Source: Bacillota bacterium (GTDB lineage: Bacteria; Bacillota; Clostridia; Oscillospirales; Ruminococcaceae). Taken from it: DNA of 64,000 bases. The translations under genes and the position numbers were made by a program. This document shows positions 17,251 to 25,729 of the stretch, piece after piece. A model generated the notes under the pieces. That model saw only the letters and a list, made by a program, of their open reading frames with translations, had not been told where the DNA came from and searched no databases. Numbering within the stretch: the first letter of the stretch is position 1; each line of letters starts with the position of its first letter. Where the stretch lies: the NCBI GenBank assembly GCA_023421245.1, contig JAEZTV010000033.1:1-64000 (forward strand). Reading direction: 5' to 3'.

Positions 17251-17267
17251 CATCTGTTGTACCGGCT

Positions 17268-18149
17268 CTATTCTTTCTCCAAGCTGCGCAGCTGCGCAAG
17301 CTCGGAGCTGTCCACCTTAATCTGTGCATCGCGAATTAAGCTGACCTCGCTGCGTGTAAATACCTTGGGTACGGCATCGGGGAATTTATCCAGCCGTACG
17401 CGCAAAATGCCGGTAAGCAGATTTACATCCACCACGGTACCTCTGCCATCCTTTGTTTTAACGTACGCCCCCATTTTGGGCGTAATCTTCAGCAGGTCTT
17501 CGTAGGCCTCCTGCTCGTACTTTAAGCAGCACATCAGCCTGCCACAGGTACCCGAAATCTTGGTGGGGTTAAGCGACAGCCCCTGCTCCTTTGCCATGCG
17601 AATGGTAACGGGCTGAAACTCGCCCAAAAAGGTGGAGCAGCAAAACGGCTTGCCGCAGATGCCAAGGCCGCCCAGCATCTTCGCTTCGTCGCGAACGCCA
17701 ATCTGCCTAAGCTCGATGCGGGTGCGAAATACCGACGCAAGATCTTTGACCAGCTCTCTGAAATCTACCCTGCCGTCCGCCGTAAAGTAGAACAGAATCT
17801 TGTTGTTATCAAAGGTGTACTCAACATCCACAAGCTTCATGTTCAGCCCGTGCTTTGCAATCTTCTGCTGGCAGATATCAAACGCCTTTTTTTGCTTGGC
17901 TATGTTATCCGCCACCTGCTTTTCGTCTTTATCGGTCGCCACGCGGATGACATTTTTGAGCGGGTGCACGATGTTGTTATCATCTACCTCGCGGTTGGCC
18001 ATAACCACCTCGCCGCATTCAACGCCTCTTGCCGTCTCGACAATAACAAAGCTGCCCTTCTCAATATTTATGCCATTCGGGGCAAAGTAGTATACCTTGC
18101 CGACGTTTTTAAACCGAACTCCAATTACTTCCGCCATTGGTTCCGCCAT
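17268..18149 (-). CDS. ricT: PSP1-domain protein RicT (YaaT)
   Basis: About 293 residues with the PSP1 C-terminal domain. The cysteine-rich core is present: 'GGLGICGKPFCCSTFLGEF' and 'GTCGRLMCCLKYE', the residues that bind [4Fe-4S] clusters in the RicA-RicF-RicT (Y-complex) of Bacillus. The complex works with RNase Y in mRNA maturation and affects sporulation. The N-terminus 'AEVIGVRFKNVGKVYYF' is conserved, so the start should be the ATG at 18149 or 18137; ribosome sites are poor for both, and a GTG/ATG pair at 18233/18230 has a fair AAAGG site. It follows holB after ~270 bases, preserving the yaaT-holB neighbourhood of Firmicutes. Confidence 0.92.
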   Translation of the reverse strand: MAEPMAEVIGVRFKNVGKVYYFAPNGINIEKGSFVIVETARGVECGEVVMANREVDDNNIVHPLKNVIRVATDKDEKQVADNIAKQKKAFDICQQKIAKHGLNMKLVDVEYTFDNNKILFYFTADGRVDFRELVKDLASVFRTRIELRQIGVRDEAKMLGGLGICGKPFCCSTFLGEFQPVTIRMAKEQGLSLNPTKISGTCGRLMCCLKYEQEAYEDLLKITPKMGAYVKTKDGRGTVVDVNLLTGILRVRLDKFPDAVPKVFTRSEVSLIRDAQIKVDSSELAQLRSLEKE

Positions 18150-18415
18150 TTCTCCGGCAAATATGTTTTCAGTGTGCTGGTCTCTCATGGCTGCACCATG
18201 ACCGCGCAGGGGAAAAACCAGCAGCTCCATCACCGCCTTTGCCGGGTGTCGGTGATGGTTTTGCGCGCAAATTTAGAATATGCCTGCCGTGGATTGGCAG
18301 GGGTTTTGGTACGATCAATGGGACTATTCACACCATAGCCGCTTGTTTCAAAGACGGAAGAATGGCTACCGTACCGGAAATATTATGTTAACCTTTCGGT
18401 TGTATTCCGCTTTAA

Positions 18416-19399
18416 TCAGGCACAGATCTTTGTGCACAGCCACGAGGCGACCAGCGGCTGCTGTGCATTTTGCAGCAGCATACGTTGTGCCTGCTGTATG
18501 CTCTCAAGCACCCGCATTGCCTTTGCGCGGGTGAGTACACGTAAGATTTCGTTTGGGATTCGTTCTCCCGAAAGCGAGGTGGGAGCGCCGAGCTTTGCGG
18601 CCAGGATATCCCTGCACAGCAGTATCAAACGGTCGAGCACCTGCACAAACAGTGTGCGGTCCCCTTGTGCGCTGTTAAGCGCCAGCAGCACTGCGTATTC
18701 GCTTTGCACCGCAGCGCTTAAAACCTGCATTGCAAGCTCGGCTGCCCTGCCGGCATTTTCATCCAGCAAAAGTTCCTGTGCCCTGCCAAAATTTCCGGCG
18801 CTAAGCCTTGCCGCGTCCTCGCACTGCCGCACGTCCTTGTCGGGGTGCAGCGCACACAGCCGCTGTGCACATTCCTGCGGTTCAAGCGGCTGCAAACGGA
18901 TTTCGCTGACGCGGGACAATACCGTTTCAAGCAGTGCGTCACGCGACGCCGCAGTCAGGATGAGTACCGTATTCTCGGGCGGCTCCTCCAGCAGCTTGAG
19001 CAGGGCGTTTTGCGCCTGCACAGTCATGGCGTCGCAGTTTGCAAGGATAAATACCTTCGTATCCGCCTCGCCCGGTTTAAACAAGGCCTTGCGCCGTAGC
19101 TCGCGAACTGTGTCTATGTGAAAGGACCTGGCCTTTTGTGCATCGCCCGCGTATAGGGTGACGTCTGGGTGGTTGCCGGATAGCACTTTTTTGCAACTTG
19201 TACAGTGCAAACATGGCGCTTGCTGCCCCATGCACAAAACAGCCGCCGCTATGATACGGGCAAAGGTCTTTTTGCCAAGCCCTCGTTCACCGGTCAGCAG
19301 AATTCCATGCGAAATACGCCCACCGGATATCAGTGCGGCTAGCGTATGTTTCGCCTGTGAATTGGCAAAAAAGCAGTCATCCAAGCGCTGAAAATCCAC
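18416..19399 (-). CDS. holB: DNA polymerase III delta' subunit
   Basis: 327 residues. It is the AAA+ clamp-loader subunit that helps load the beta sliding clamp. 'GILLTGERGLGKKTFARIIA' is the P-loop region, four cysteines in 'CLHCTSC' and nearby form the zinc site of delta'/gamma subunits, and 'KVFILANCDAMTVQAQNALLKLLEEPPENTVLIL' (quoted as family signature in fragments: 'AQNALLKLLEEPP') is diagnostic. GTG is the start; it shares one base with the stop of the upstream darA (TAGTG), so the two are coupled. Confidence 0.93.
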   Translation of the reverse strand: MDFQRLDDCFFANSQAKHTLAALISGGRISHGILLTGERGLGKKTFARIIAAAVLCMGQQAPCLHCTSCKKVLSGNHPDVTLYAGDAQKARSFHIDTVRELRRKALFKPGEADTKVFILANCDAMTVQAQNALLKLLEEPPENTVLILTAASRDALLETVLSRVSEIRLQPLEPQECAQRLCALHPDKDVRQCEDAARLSAGNFGRAQELLLDENAGRAAELAMQVLSAAVQSEYAVLLALNSAQGDRTLFVQVLDRLILLCRDILAAKLGAPTSLSGERIPNEILRVLTRAKAMRVLESIQQAQRMLLQNAQQPLVASWLCTKICA

Positions 19400-19722
19400 T
19401 AAACCTTTTCAAACCTTTCCACATCTGTTACAAAGATGGTTGCACCGCCTACCGTTACCTCAATGGGGAACGAGCTGTAGAGCCCAACGCCGTAGGAGGT
19501 GGCGGATGGTACCATCTGGGTGCGTTTTTTACTGTGCTGCGCTACAATGTCAATCACCTGTTCTACCTTATCATCCTCGGTTCCGATGATAAATGTGGTG
19601 TTGCCCGACATCAAGAACCCACCCGTTGTCGCAAGCTTGGTAACGGAAAAGCCCTCCTTGGTTAATGCCGTGGAAACAACGGAGCTGTCATCGCTGCTCA
19701 CGATTGCAAAAATCAGTTTCAT
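19399..19722 (-). CDS. darA: Cyclic-di-AMP receptor, PII-like (DarA/PstA)
   Basis: 107 residues from the ATG that follows GGGAGGG by six bases. 'MKLIFAIVSSDD', 'FSVTKLATTGGFL..GNTTFIIG' and 'VTVGGATIFVTDVERFEKV' match the DarA/PstA (YaaQ) family, trimeric PII-like proteins that bind c-di-AMP. Location directly upstream of holB is the standard Firmicutes context, although tmk and yaaR, which usually lie in the same run, are absent. Several other PII-like proteins are encoded further on (25.7-26.7 and 35.2-35.9 kb) and belong to a different branch. Confidence 0.93.
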   Translation of the reverse strand: MKLIFAIVSSDDSSVVSTALTKEGFSVTKLATTGGFLMSGNTTFIIGTEDDKVEQVIDIVAQHSKKRTQMVPSATSYGVGLYSSFPIEVTVGGATIFVTDVERFEKV

Positions 19723-19927
19723 GGCAAGCCCTCCCATAGTTAGATTTACAGTCTTACCGCATTTGATGCAATGCGGCAAGGCATAAACGGCGTGCAGAAC
19801 GAAGCTCTGCTTACACTTATATTGTACTCTACCTCACATCTAATAGCAACAAAAACATGTGGTATTATGGCACTTCCTGAACACATTGCACAAATTATAC
19901 GGCGACAAACCCTGCATAAAGGCTTTG

Positions 19928-20413
19928 CTAAAGCTCGATATAAAACAGCTCAATATCTTCGTATGTGCCGTCCTTTTTCATAAAGCCGCCCGGGATGCGC
20001 CCAAGGCGGTGAAACCCAAGCCTTGTGTATAGATGTATGGCGGCCGCATTGGTCGCCACCACCGCATTAAACTGCAAAATTTTAAACCCAAGCTCTTTTC
20101 CCATACGCTTGCAGTCACACACCAGAAGGCGGCCGATGCCCCTGCCCGCACAGTCTGCCTTTACCGCAAACGACGCGTTTGCGATATGCCCGCAGCGGCC
20201 GATGTTGTTGGGATGAAGAATGTACAGCCCCACCACCTCACCGCCGCACAGCGCAACACCGGTATAGGACTGCTCGCCAAAGAACTGCACGGCATCCTCT
20301 GGGGTAAGCGGTTCGACTTGTGGAAATGCCTGCCCCGCAAGCACAATATCGTTCCATATGCGTATCATCTGCGGCAGGTCGTGCTCACAGTACGCGCGTA
20401 CTAATATATTCAT
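19928..20413 (-). CDS. GNAT-family N-acetyltransferase
   Basis: 161 residues. It begins 'MNILVRAYCEHDLPQMIRIW', has the CoA motif 'VKADCAGRGIGRLLVCDCKRM' (A-G-R-G-I-G) near residue 87-107, and ends the fold with 'NAAAIHLYTRLGFHRLGRIPGGF'. This is close to the phosphinothricin/aminoglycoside-type GNAT group often annotated only as acetyltransferase; the substrate is unknown. It is separated from darA by ~200 bases and from the decarboxylase by ~70. Confidence 0.88.
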   Translation of the reverse strand: MNILVRAYCEHDLPQMIRIWNDIVLAGQAFPQVEPLTPEDAVQFFGEQSYTGVALCGGEVVGLYILHPNNIGRCGHIANASFAVKADCAGRGIGRLLVCDCKRMGKELGFKILQFNAVVATNAAAIHLYTRLGFHRLGRIPGGFMKKDGTYEDIELFYIEL

Positions 20414-20481
20414 CTGAAATACTCTCTCTTTATACTCTGTCTACACTTAATAACCCTCAAAAGGATTTGTTTTCAAGTGAA

Positions 20482-21843
20482 TTAACTGTGTTGGGCTGCC
20501 ACCACCGTAACATGCTTTATGCCGTAACGGTGCATCTGCTGTACAGCTCCCTCTGTAATCCGCTCGCCGCACAGCACCACCGGTACGCCCGGCGGGCAGG
20601 TGCTTTGGTTTTGTGCCGCAATTCTGCCGCAGGCGCCCGCAAGACACACCGTTTCTTTTTTAGCGAACATAGCCTGTCTTGGGCGCATAGCTTGCACCGC
20701 CTTAACAAACGGCAAAACCGGCTGCGGGTGCAAAGCAAGCGGTACAATGGCTGCAATGGCTTCGCGCAGGCGCTTAAAATCCCGCGCGGTATTCGCGGGG
20801 GATGGCAGCAACACCACGGCGCTTTCGCCCACATACTCCGGCTCAATACGGTAAGCCGCAAGGTGGCGCGCAAGCTCCTCGCCCGAGTAGCCAAGCTCCT
20901 GCGCACACAGCGACAGGCGGGTGCCATCATGCAAAACACCGTTTGGAATTGCCTGCGTAAACCCGTGCGAGTGTGCAAGTTGCTCTATGCCGCCAACACA
21001 GCTGCGTAGTGCGGCAAATTCGGCATGCGCGTCCGTTTCAAGGTACGCCACGCAGGTATCGAGGGACAGCATAATCAAATAGCTTGGGCTGGTAGAGCCG
21101 AATAGCGCCATTGCGTCCTTTGCGCCGGACGCAAACTGCTCGTGCGCAATATGTAGAAACGCGCCGCCCGTGAGGACCGGCAGGGTTTTGTGTGCACTTT
21201 GGGCACACATGGCGGCACCCTGTTGTATCGGGTCGGGCAAGCCCGCCGCCTTGAGGTGTGCGCCGTGTGCCGCATCCACAACAAGCGGCACGCCGTACCG
21301 GCCGCAAACAGCGGCGATGCCCTCAACATCCGTCAAAACACCATAGTAGCTGGGGGATGTGATATATACCGCCGCGGCATCCTTCGCGCCGAGAAGCGCA
21401 TCCTCAATCTGCTGCGGGGTGACCGGCATGCCGACGCCGGTTATTTGATTGAGCTCGGGGTATACCCAAACGGGGTCAAAGTCAAGCAGTGCCACCGCGT
21501 TTGCAGCCGACACATGTGCGCCGCGCGCGATAATAAGCGTTCTGCCCCGCTCGCGTACCAGTGCGAGCATGGTCTGAATACACAGCGTAGAGCCCTGCGT
21601 GCTGATGATGCTGCGCCGAGCACCGTAGTATGCGGCGATGCGCTGCTCACACTGCAAAATACAATCACTCGCGTGGTACAGGCTATCAGTGCCATCGATC
21701 TCGGTTATATCAAAGCGCAGCGCGTCACCGAACACCCCCGTGCGGTCAATGCCCTTATGCCCCGGCATATGAAAGCGGGAAAAGTCCTTTTGTGTGACCT
21801 CGCACAATGCCCGGTACAGGGGGGTAGTCAACGAATGTCTCAT
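20482..21843 (-). CDS. Orn/Lys/Arg decarboxylase family protein (YaaO-like)
   Basis: 453 residues, the short Gram-positive form of fold-type I PLP decarboxylases. It begins with 'FSRFHMPGHKG', has 'STQGSTLCIQTMLALV', the aspartate strand 'VPLVVDAAHGAHL' and the PLP lysine in 'CAQSAHKTLPVLTGGAFLHI'. It should decarboxylate lysine, ornithine or arginine to the matching diamine or agmatine; the substrate is not decidable. Its ATG overlaps the stop of the FemX-like gene by four bases (ATGA), so they are coupled. In Bacillus, yaaO lies upstream of tmk-darA-yaaR-holB-yaaT, and the same local order is kept here without tmk and yaaR. Confidence 0.92.
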   Translation of the reverse strand: MRHSLTTPLYRALCEVTQKDFSRFHMPGHKGIDRTGVFGDALRFDITEIDGTDSLYHASDCILQCEQRIAAYYGARRSIISTQGSTLCIQTMLALVRERGRTLIIARGAHVSAANAVALLDFDPVWVYPELNQITGVGMPVTPQQIEDALLGAKDAAAVYITSPSYYGVLTDVEGIAAVCGRYGVPLVVDAAHGAHLKAAGLPDPIQQGAAMCAQSAHKTLPVLTGGAFLHIAHEQFASGAKDAMALFGSTSPSYLIMLSLDTCVAYLETDAHAEFAALRSCVGGIEQLAHSHGFTQAIPNGVLHDGTRLSLCAQELGYSGEELARHLAAYRIEPEYVGESAVVLLPSPANTARDFKRLREAIAAIVPLALHPQPVLPFVKAVQAMRPRQAMFAKKETVCLAGACGRIAAQNQSTCPPGVPVVLCGERITEGAVQQMHRYGIKHVTVVAAQHS

Positions 21844-22901
21844 TGCTTTTCTCCGTCAACAAACTGCTTTTTTAGTTTCGCAAGGCGCGCCCTTGTGTCA
21901 ATGCCAAGGTTAACGAGCTTGTTGGTGACCGGCTTGAACAGGATATCAAATTCTCCTGCAAGCTCCACCAGCTCGCCGTTAAAGCCGCGCTTGAAACGGT
22001 ACAGCCCATAAAGTGGATTGCTTTCATCCAGTACACCTGATACGCCCTGAAAATCATACACTGAGCAGCCGCCCTGCACCGCCCATTTAATCATCTCCCA
22101 TTGAACGAGGTAGTTGGGCATGACGTTGCGGTGGGCGTTATCCGACGCGCCGTATACATAGCAGGTTTTACCCGCATACTGTGTGGAGATTGCCCCTGCG
22201 ATTGCCTGCCCCTGATAAAAGCCCATGTACAGCCTGCCATCATCACCGAGCGCATCCAGCATTCGCTCGAAATAGGATTTTGGGCGGGTATTAAAGCCGT
22301 CGCGCTCACCGGTGGTTTTGTAGATGCGCACAAACTCATCGAGCATCTCTTTTCCGCACACACGCACCTCTACGCCGCGCTTGATTGCAACACGGACATT
22401 GTAGCGCGTCTTTTGGGTAAGGGCGGCAAGCAACTCGTCCTCGGTTCTGCCCTCGGTGTTCAGACGGTAGTTAAAGCGCGGCTGGATGGTTTCAAAGTTA
22501 TCGCCGCCCTTGCTGTACCGGTAGCCAAGGCTTTGGGCAAGCGTGATGAACTGTGCGTCGGACGCAAGGACATCGGGGTCCATCTTAAAGAGATATGCCT
22601 TATGCTTTTTGGCAAGCGCGTGTACGCCCCTCGTGAGATCCGCAAAGGTATCCGCGTCCTCAAAATTGCACACCGGTCCCCGAGGCGCATACAAAAAGCT
22701 GCCGCCGATGACAGGTGTGCGCTGGATAAGCACGAGCATTGCACCGCGGATTGCGCCGTCCTCACCGCGTGAGATGACACCGTCATAGCCCCAGTTGTTT
22801 TTTACTTTTGGCCATGCCAGCGATTGCATAAAGCTGCCGTTTTTATGGGTTCGGAGAAATTGTTCAAACTCCGCCTCGGTTTCTTTGCGAAGCAGTTCCA
22901 T
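21840..22901 (-). CDS. FemX/FemAB-type peptidoglycan bridge aminoacyltransferase
   Basis: 353 residues. Fem ligases add amino acids from aminoacyl-tRNA to the lipid II stem peptide on the cytoplasmic side of the membrane. Two GNAT-like halves are visible: the N-terminal one with 'GSFMQSLAWPKVKNNWG' and 'SFLYAPRGPVCNF', and the C-terminal one with 'YYF/FY' strands, 'LYMGFYQGQAIAGAISTQY', 'CYVYGASDNAHRNVMPNYLVQWEMI' (partly quoted) and 'YDFQGVSG', the typical Fem motif. The start at 22901 follows AAGGTC by seven bases. A strong promoter lies at 23050-23079, making this the first gene of the femX-decarboxylase unit. Confidence 0.9.
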   Translation of the reverse strand: MELLRKETEAEFEQFLRTHKNGSFMQSLAWPKVKNNWGYDGVISRGEDGAIRGAMLVLIQRTPVIGGSFLYAPRGPVCNFEDADTFADLTRGVHALAKKHKAYLFKMDPDVLASDAQFITLAQSLGYRYSKGGDNFETIQPRFNYRLNTEGRTEDELLAALTQKTRYNVRVAIKRGVEVRVCGKEMLDEFVRIYKTTGERDGFNTRPKSYFERMLDALGDDGRLYMGFYQGQAIAGAISTQYAGKTCYVYGASDNAHRNVMPNYLVQWEMIKWAVQGGCSVYDFQGVSGVLDESNPLYGLYRFKRGFNGELVELAGEFDILFKPVTNKLVNLGIDTRARLAKLKKQFVDGEKQ

Positions 22902-23049
22902 TGTAATGACCTTGCCTTTCCGTCTTGGTGTTGTATCCATATAAGACGTCATAAACGATTTTGCTAACTGGTTTTAGGTTTGCCGTATTAAAGCCTGCAC
23001 GTATGCGCATAGTATGAACCCTGCAGGACAGGCTATGCCATACTGTAAA

Positions 23050-23079
23050 ATTATATCACCAGTCTATACAGGGTGTCAA
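23050..23079 (-). promoter_or_regulatory. Consensus promoter of the femX operon
   Basis: On the minus strand TTGACA (23074-23079) and TATAAT (23050-23055) are both perfect, with an 18-base spacer. The start point falls near 23043, giving a ~140-base leader. A TTACAGTAT half-site, identical to the arms of the palindrome at 23109-23129, directly follows the -10 (about 23039-23047) and could be an operator. Confidence 0.8.
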
Positions 23080-23108
23080 ACGCTGCGCGGCAAAGCCCTC
23101 AAAGCTAT

Positions 23109-23129
23109 TTACAGTATACTATACTGTAA
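23109..23129. promoter_or_regulatory. 21-bp perfect palindrome, candidate operator
   Basis: TTACAGTATA and TATACTGTAA surround a single central C. It lies 30 bases upstream of the femX -35 and 59 bases downstream of the HTH gene. The half-site TTACAGTAT recurs at the femX start point. A dimeric HTH repressor is a likely ligand; the neighbouring small HTH protein is the first candidate. Confidence 0.55.
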
Positions 23130-23165
23130 CGCTTCGGGGGCTTTACTGTAACGCTTCGGGGGCTT
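23122..23165. repeat. Two tandem copies of a 22-bp unit
   Basis: The unit TACTGTAACGCTTCGGGGGC plus TT is present twice head to tail (23122-23143 and 23144-23165) with no mismatch. The first copy overlaps the right arm of the palindrome. It appears to be a recent slippage duplication that also copied one operator half-site. Confidence 0.85.
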
Positions 23166-23187
23166 TGCCGTCTCTTATGGGCGCCCG

Positions 23188-23391
23188 CTAATCCTCTTCT
23201 ATTGTAAAGATATCTTCTATACTGACCTCAAACACTTTGGCAACGGACCACGCAAGGGCAAGCGAGGGGTTATATTTTCCATTCTCTAAGTGATAGATGG
23301 TTTCACGCCGCACACCGACAAGCTTTGCAAGCTCATCCTGTTTCATATTATATTTTGCGCGGTATTCTTTAATACGGGTTTTAATCTTCAT
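23188..23391 (-). CDS. Small HTH (Xre/Cro type) transcriptional regulator
   Basis: 67 residues, essentially only an HTH_3 domain: 'MKQDELAKLVGVRRETIYHLENGKYNPSLALAWSVAKVFEVSIEDIF' (the helix-turn-helix spans ~residues 16-37) with the family ending 'EDIFTIEED'. It resembles the YozG/PBSX-type single-domain regulators. Its start overlaps the end of the DUF3796 gene by 11 bases, so both come from one message. Such regulator/DUF membrane pairs are common in Clostridia, often self-regulated. Candidate sites are the palindromes at 23109-23129 and 23750-23802. Confidence 0.92.
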   Translation of the reverse strand: MKIKTRIKEYRAKYNMKQDELAKLVGVRRETIYHLENGKYNPSLALAWSVAKVFEVSIEDIFTIEED

Positions 23392-23743
23392 CTTTTTGGC
23401 ATCTCTCTTTTCTTTCGAGATATTCTAAACCCAGCAGAAACATAAGCTCGCATACAACCGTTACAAGTGCAAATCCGGCTATGGTGAATCCGGGTACAAA
23501 AGAAAGGTCGTGCCCGGCCAGCAAAAGTGAGACAACCACCAGGCAGTTAGACAATACGAAAAAGGTAAAGAACGCGCGTGTGGCACATACACGCACATTA
23601 TTCCAAAATAATTCATCGGGCGTCACCCTGATATAGGTAAAGAAAGAGAGGTTTGCAAAGAAAAAGAACAACCATGAACTGCCGAAAAATCCTGCAAAAC
23701 CAAGCAGTCCTAAAAAACCTAAGTACGCCAATTTGTTATTCAT
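23381..23743 (-). CDS. DUF3796-like membrane protein
   Basis: 120 residues with four hydrophobic helices (about 5-35 in two segments, 55-75, 80-105) and a charged C-terminus. The N-terminus 'MNNKLAYLGFLGLLGFAGF' fits the DUF3796 family, which is normally paired with a small HTH regulator as here. Function unknown; it may sequester the regulator or sense the membrane. The GGAGG ribosome site seven bases before the ATG lies inside the right half of a 53-bp palindrome, so translation could depend on RNA folding. Confidence 0.85.
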   Translation of the reverse strand: MNNKLAYLGFLGLLGFAGFFGSSWLFFFFANLSFFTYIRVTPDELFWNNVRVCATRAFFTFFVLSNCLVVVSLLLAGHDLSFVPGFTIAGFALVTVVCELMFLLGLEYLERKERCQKDED

Positions 23744-23749
23744 TACGCA

Positions 23750-23802
23750 GCCTCCATGTTATATATTTATATCTCAATGATATAAATATATAACATGGAG
23801 GC
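23750..23802. promoter_or_regulatory. 53-bp perfect palindrome containing the DUF3796 ribosome site
   Basis: Arms 23750-23773 and 23779-23802 (24 bp each) are perfect inverted copies around a five-base centre (TCAAT). Each arm ends outward in CATGGAGGC, so a GGAGG site faces outward on both strands: on the minus strand it serves the DUF3796 gene; on the plus strand it precedes a seven-codon frame (ATG at about 23806). The AT-rich inner part contains TATAAA-like -10 boxes on both strands. Confidence 0.8.
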
Positions 23803-23881
23803 TTAAATGTCAATCTGTGAAGCAAAATAATTTTATCCAACAGCTATAATTCCGCAGTCCGCGATACCATGCTTTCCACGA

Positions 23882-23914
23882 AAAAGGGATACCGGTACCG
23901 GCATCCCTTTTATT
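23882..23914 (-). terminator. Terminator of the amino-acid permease gene
   Basis: AAAAGGGAT-CCGG pairs with CCGG-ATCCCTTTT (one mismatch) and runs into TTTTTC on the minus strand, 100 bases after the permease stop. Confidence 0.8.
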
Positions 23915-24012
23915 AACATACATTAACGTGCTCATTTCATTATCATCACCGTGCATTGACGGGGTTAAATATAGCCATGTGCCATTACCCTGTCTGCACA
24001 ATAATTACCGCG

Positions 24013-25458
24013 TCAGGTATGTTCGATGCGGTTTCGTTTATAAAACAGTGCGCCAATGCCCATAATCAGCGCAAACAGAACAAGGTAAAACAGGATGGGC
24101 AAGGAGAACTCTCCGCGCTGCCTTGCCGCAAGATATGGAAGCACACCGTGCGCGAACACCGCCGAGAGTATCATAAACAGACAACCGCACAGCGCAAGGC
24201 AAGGAACAATAACACGGCGTACCAAAGAAAGATCCTTCGATTTTACCATAAACGCTATCAGGATAGGGATATACATCGAATAGGAAGTTACAATCGGAAG
24301 CTCGGAGATATCGAAGTTAAACGGCCCAAACCATCCCACTGTAAGGTTTGCGCCATAAAAATACAACAACCAAAAGGCGCTCATCAACAGGCCGATTGCC
24401 GCGGAATTCGCGGGCATATTGGTGGTTTTATCAACCTGAGAAAACAGCCCGGGTGCCGGTCCCTGCGCTCTGGCCGACAGCGAATACATTCCCCGTGTAC
24501 AGGCAAGCATCAAACCGTTGAGGGTACCAAGGCAGGATACGGTGATGAACAAAAATAGCGCGGTACCCATAAACGAGCCGAAAATATTAACATAGGGCGC
24601 GGTGGCATCCTGTACCAGCTCGGCGGCGGCGGCACCACCCGCAAGACCAACGTAGTACAGCACATAAACCACGGTCACAATCAACGCGCCGAGAATAAGC
24701 GCAAGCGGAAGGTTGCGCTTGGCATCCTTTAGCTCTGCGTTAATGGAGGTTGCGACAATCCACCCATCGTAGGCAAACGCCGCAGCAACCACCGCGGCAA
24801 ACAGCGGGCTAATCTGCACCGCGCTATCGTTCGCAATCACGGCGGCCGACGTAAAGTTTTCGACGGTAATTCCGCTTGCAACACCGTAAACAATGCCGAT
24901 AACCGCCATAAGAACAAGTGGGATTAGTTTAATGACCGTTGTGCCTACCTGGAAGATGCCCGCAAGCTTAGGGCCCAGGGCATTGAGCACATAGCTTGCC
25001 ACAAGATAAAACGCAGCAATCGCCATGCACTCGGGGCCAAGCAATGCGCCGCCCTCTGAAACCGGGATAAGCAGGGGAAAACCGGGGTTTGCCGCTGTAA
25101 TAAACACAACGGTATACCGTGCCGACACCCATGCCAGCACTCCGCCAAGCGACGGGTAGTAGATAGTGCACAAAAACCAGCCGAGCAGATACGCATAGCC
25201 GCTGCCGCAGGTAAATTCGGCATAATCAATTGCACCGTTAACCTTTTGGTAACGGCTTGCCATCTGGGCAAACGCAAGTGCGCAGCTAAGCATGATTGCG
25301 CCGCCGATTACCCATGCAAGGATGCCAAGCGGCATATTACCGCCGGTTGCCTGCAAAACTTTTTCCGATTTAAAAAACACGCCGCTGCCGATTACAATGC
25401 CCACAACCATTGCAATGGCGGTAAACAAACCGTATTTCTTTTGAAGAGTACCGGTCAT
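24013..25458 (-). CDS. APC-superfamily amino-acid permease
   Basis: 481 residues with about 12 hydrophobic helices. The first helix 'GLFTAIAMVVGIVIGSGVFFK' carries the G-S/T-G substrate motif of APC transporters, and 'AFAYDGWIVATSINAELKDAKRNLP' is the helix 6 / loop signature of the LAT/YfnA-type branch (E and D before K-R-N-L-P). It should exchange or import an amino acid with a proton or counter-substrate; which one is unknown. The gene is alone, closed by the terminator at 23882-23914, and the GTATG start region is preceded only by a weak AAGGAAT site. Confidence 0.92.
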   Translation of the reverse strand: MTGTLQKKYGLFTAIAMVVGIVIGSGVFFKSEKVLQATGGNMPLGILAWVIGGAIMLSCALAFAQMASRYQKVNGAIDYAEFTCGSGYAYLLGWFLCTIYYPSLGGVLAWVSARYTVVFITAANPGFPLLIPVSEGGALLGPECMAIAAFYLVASYVLNALGPKLAGIFQVGTTVIKLIPLVLMAVIGIVYGVASGITVENFTSAAVIANDSAVQISPLFAAVVAAAFAYDGWIVATSINAELKDAKRNLPLALILGALIVTVVYVLYYVGLAGGAAAAELVQDATAPYVNIFGSFMGTALFLFITVSCLGTLNGLMLACTRGMYSLSARAQGPAPGLFSQVDKTTNMPANSAAIGLLMSAFWLLYFYGANLTVGWFGPFNFDISELPIVTSYSMYIPILIAFMVKSKDLSLVRRVIVPCLALCGCLFMILSAVFAHGVLPYLAARQRGEFSLPILFYLVLFALIMGIGALFYKRNRIEHT

Positions 25459-25654
25459 ACTTAAATTCCTTTTATTTTATTAGAATAAAAACCGCTTAGT
25501 CGCACTCTTGTACAGGAACCCTTTGCGTAACTGCCGTCAATGCTATTTTACCGGCTAACGGTGCGCGCTTTGCTGCTCGGCGGAGCGTCCGCTATTTAAT
25601 GTCTACTGAATAATTATAAGGAAGCGTAAGATTTATAAAATCGACATCAAGGAA

Positions 25655-25729
25655 TACCTGAGTTGATAAAAACGGCCCGTTTAAGCCATCTTTATCAATC
25701 GCGTACTTCAGCATAGGTATTGTTTATTG
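25655..25729 (-). terminator. Imperfect long hairpin after the PII-like gene
   Basis: AATACC...GGTATT and TTGATAAA...TTTATCAA pair across the region with an AAACG/CGTTT core (about 25670-25686) followed by TTTTTA on the minus strand. It overlaps the stop of the last gene in the DUF1538-PII operon and is its probable terminator. Confidence 0.45.

Noticed and set aside
23122..23165. Possible CRISPR-like repeat
   Set aside because: Only two head-to-tail copies with no spacers; simple tandem duplication.
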